Below, piece after piece: positions 6,237-6,899 of a stretch of 6,899 nt of DNA. The position numbers and the translations under genes were made by a program. The DNA comes from Candidatus Hecatellales archaeon B24 (GTDB lineage: Archaea > Thermoproteota > Bathyarchaeia > Hecatellales > Hecatellaceae), in assembly GCA_001593855.1 (NCBI GenBank), contig LUCC01000040.1, positions 1-6,899 on the forward strand, read 5' to 3'. The notes below the pieces were generated by a model. It was not told the DNA's origin and ran no database searches. It worked only from the letters and a program-made list of their open reading frames with translations. Numbering within the stretch: the stretch's first letter is position 1; each line of letters starts with the position of its first letter.

Positions 6237-6352
6237 CCAATATAAGTTATGCTGTTCTCCTAGCCATAATGCCGATGATGTAACCTGACAAAACCGACCT
6301 AAGATGAAGGCTCAGAGTTAAGCTGAGGCAGCTATTGGAAGAGGGCTGCTTA

Positions 6353-6682
6353 ATGGTTAAAGTAAGCTTCACAGGGGAAGCCCTGAAGAAACTTAAAAAG
6401 GCAGGTGTTAAAGTTCTCAGCGTGGAGGTTAGCGAAGAAGCTTACGAGTGGACGCCATGCTGCGGCATAGGAGACGTCTGCGTTATTACACCCCTCATAA
6501 AAGTTAAAGAGGAAGCCGGGGGAAGGGAAGCTGTCAAGCTGGAAACAAGCGAAAACATAACCGTATACATAGAATCCAGCTTGCTCAGCAAAGCTGAAAA
6601 CATGCTTACCATAGACGTTGACGAGCTGGGAAAACTGGCTGTTAAAGGCTTAAAGCTTGAATCCTCCTTCATTCTACCCTAA
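6353..6682 (+). CDS. HesB/IscA-like small protein with CC motif
   Basis: A 109-residue protein resembling the HesB-like fold found in Fe-S carrier (IscA-type) and 'CC/Se motif' proteins. Following an N-terminal helix (GEALKKLKKAG) and strand (VLSVEV) come Cys36-Cys37 in the CCGIGDVC segment, with a third cysteine at 43. A hydrophobic strand follows, then a C-terminal pattern ITVYIESSLL...MLTIDVDELGKLAVKGLKL that matches the HesB-like end. The cysteine spacing differs from the classic IscA C...C-x-C, so this is not an ordinary A-type carrier; a metal- or selenium-related thiol role is possible. The ATG at 6353 has GAGG (6341-6344) 8 nt upstream. A TTG at 6335 would add six residues and also has a GAGG upstream (6325-6328). 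It follows the ligase by 116 bp and may have its own promoter. Family assignment is moderate. Confidence 0.72.
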   Translation: MVKVSFTGEALKKLKKAGVKVLSVEVSEEAYEWTPCCGIGDVCVITPLIKVKEEAGGREAVKLETSENITVYIESSLLSKAENMLTIDVDELGKLAVKGLKLESSFILP

Positions 6683-6725
6683 CATTTCCAGCATGTGCTT
6701 TAAGCTCGTTGAAAATCAGCAAAGA

Positions 6726-6731
6726 TTAAAT
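6726..6731 (+). promoter_or_regulatory. Likely TATA box of tRNA-Leu
   Basis: TTAAAT preceded by AAAGA (a BRE-like purine run) is centred about 30 bp upstream of the tRNA 5' end at 6759. That would start the precursor a few bases before the mature end, leaving a short leader for RNase P to remove. Confidence 0.45.
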
Positions 6732-6758
6732 GAAAATAAGGCTAGCTGGTTGGTGAAG

Positions 6759-6864
6759 GCAGGGGTGGCAGAGCCTGGTCAAACCTGAAGGAGGGGCTAA
6801 ATGCGCGGGACTCAAGATCCTGTGCCTTAGGGCTTCGTGGGTTCAAATCCCACCCCCTGCACCA
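6759..6864 (+). tRNA. tRNA-Leu (anticodon CAA), D-loop intron, encoded CCA
   Basis: A full class II tRNA. The acceptor stem GCAGGGG (6759-6765) pairs with CCCCTGC (6854-6860), with discriminator A6861 and genomic CCA 6862-6864. The D-stem is GCA (6768-6770) with TGC (6802-6804), and GG of the D-loop is at 6777-6778. The anticodon stem is CGGGA/TCCTG around loop CTCAAGA, giving anticodon CAA for UUG codons; the loop has no intron. The long variable arm has a GCC/GGC stem with a TTAG loop, as expected for leucine. The T-arm is GTGGG-TTCAAAT-CCCAC. The D-loop is 18 nt too long and is explained by an intron at 6783-6800. The mature tRNA would be 85 nt plus CCA. Confidence 0.95.
6783..6800 (+). 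other. 18-nt tRNA intron in the D-loop with bulge-helix-bulge
   Basis: The precursor folds into an archaeal splicing motif. A 4-bp central helix is formed by GGTC (6777-6780, exon) and GGCT (6795-6798, intron), including two G-U pairs. It is flanked by two 3-nt AAA bulges (6781-6783 and 6799-6801). An inner stem CCT/AGG (6784-6786 with 6792-6794) closes a GAAGG loop. Cutting after the second base of each bulge removes 18 nt and restores a standard leucine D-loop (GGTCAA joined to ATGC). By usual numbering the insertion is near position 21/22, not the canonical 37/38. Because AAA flanks both ends, the exact ends could shift by one or two bases without changing the product. Confidence 0.88.
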
Positions 6865-6899
6865 ACGGGCAAACCCCATGCACCGGCGTTTAAGGCTTG

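Noticed and set aside
6237..6334. Possible small gene or riboswitch between the ligase and the HesB-like gene
   Set aside because: Only very short open frames are present and no stable stem structure or known RNA motif was found by eye; an AATATAAG at about 6239 may be a promoter element but is too weak to list.
6771..6801. Reading the tRNA-Leu as a pseudogene because of the oversized D-loop
   Set aside because: All stems, the T-loop, variable arm and CCA are intact, and the extra 18 nt are removed exactly by a bulge-helix-bulge, so splicing explains it better.
6865..6899. Possible second RNA gene or gene start after the tRNA
   Set aside because: Only 35 bases remain, with no tRNA fold, T-tract or convincing start codon context.

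Overview
The window looks like chromosomal DNA of an archaeon, probably a TACK/Thermoproteota-type lineage such as a Bathyarchaeia-like organism. This placement is inferred from gene content and signals, not from a marker gene. The support is TATA-type (TTTAAA, TATATA) promoters, two starts placed to give leaderless transcripts, an AN1 zinc-finger protein, a radical SAM protein with an archaeal-looking N-terminal region, and a tRNA-Leu whose D-loop carries a small intron with a clean bulge-helix-bulge. No mobile element, CRISPR array or phage gene is visible.

Layout. The 3' part of a UPF0173-type metallo-beta-lactamase-fold hydrolase (1-404, +) meets a leftward two-gene operon at a hairpin/T-tract terminator. 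That operon is a C_GCAxxG_C_C putative redox protein (1167-1703) followed by a Cys-rich Rossmann-like protein of unknown function (428-1150). An AT-rich divergent promoter (1704-1805) separates it from a rightward amidohydrolase (1806-2621) and an AN1 zinc-finger protein (2668-2925) that appears to have its own leaderless promoter. The AN1 gene converges, with 2 bp between stops, on a leftward radical SAM gene (2928-4454). A second divergent promoter, built on a near-perfect inverted repeat (4473-4523), separates the radical SAM gene from a rightward acyl/aryl-adenylate ligase related to EntE/DhbE (4581-6236). Next come a small HesB/IscA-like CC-motif protein (6353-6682) and tRNA-Leu(CAA) (6759-6864).

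Function as a whole. The genes do not form one obvious pathway. A recurring theme is thiol, metal and Fe-S chemistry: the C_GCAxxG_C_C protein, its ten-cysteine partner, the radical SAM enzyme and the HesB-like protein. The shared-architecture promoter between the radical SAM gene and the ligase suggests those two may be co-expressed. The clearest unusual element is the 18-nt D-loop intron in tRNA-Leu. The most interesting uncharacterised protein unit is the two-gene Cys-rich operon at 428-1703. All intergenic gaps are under about 150 bp and I see no further genes in them.
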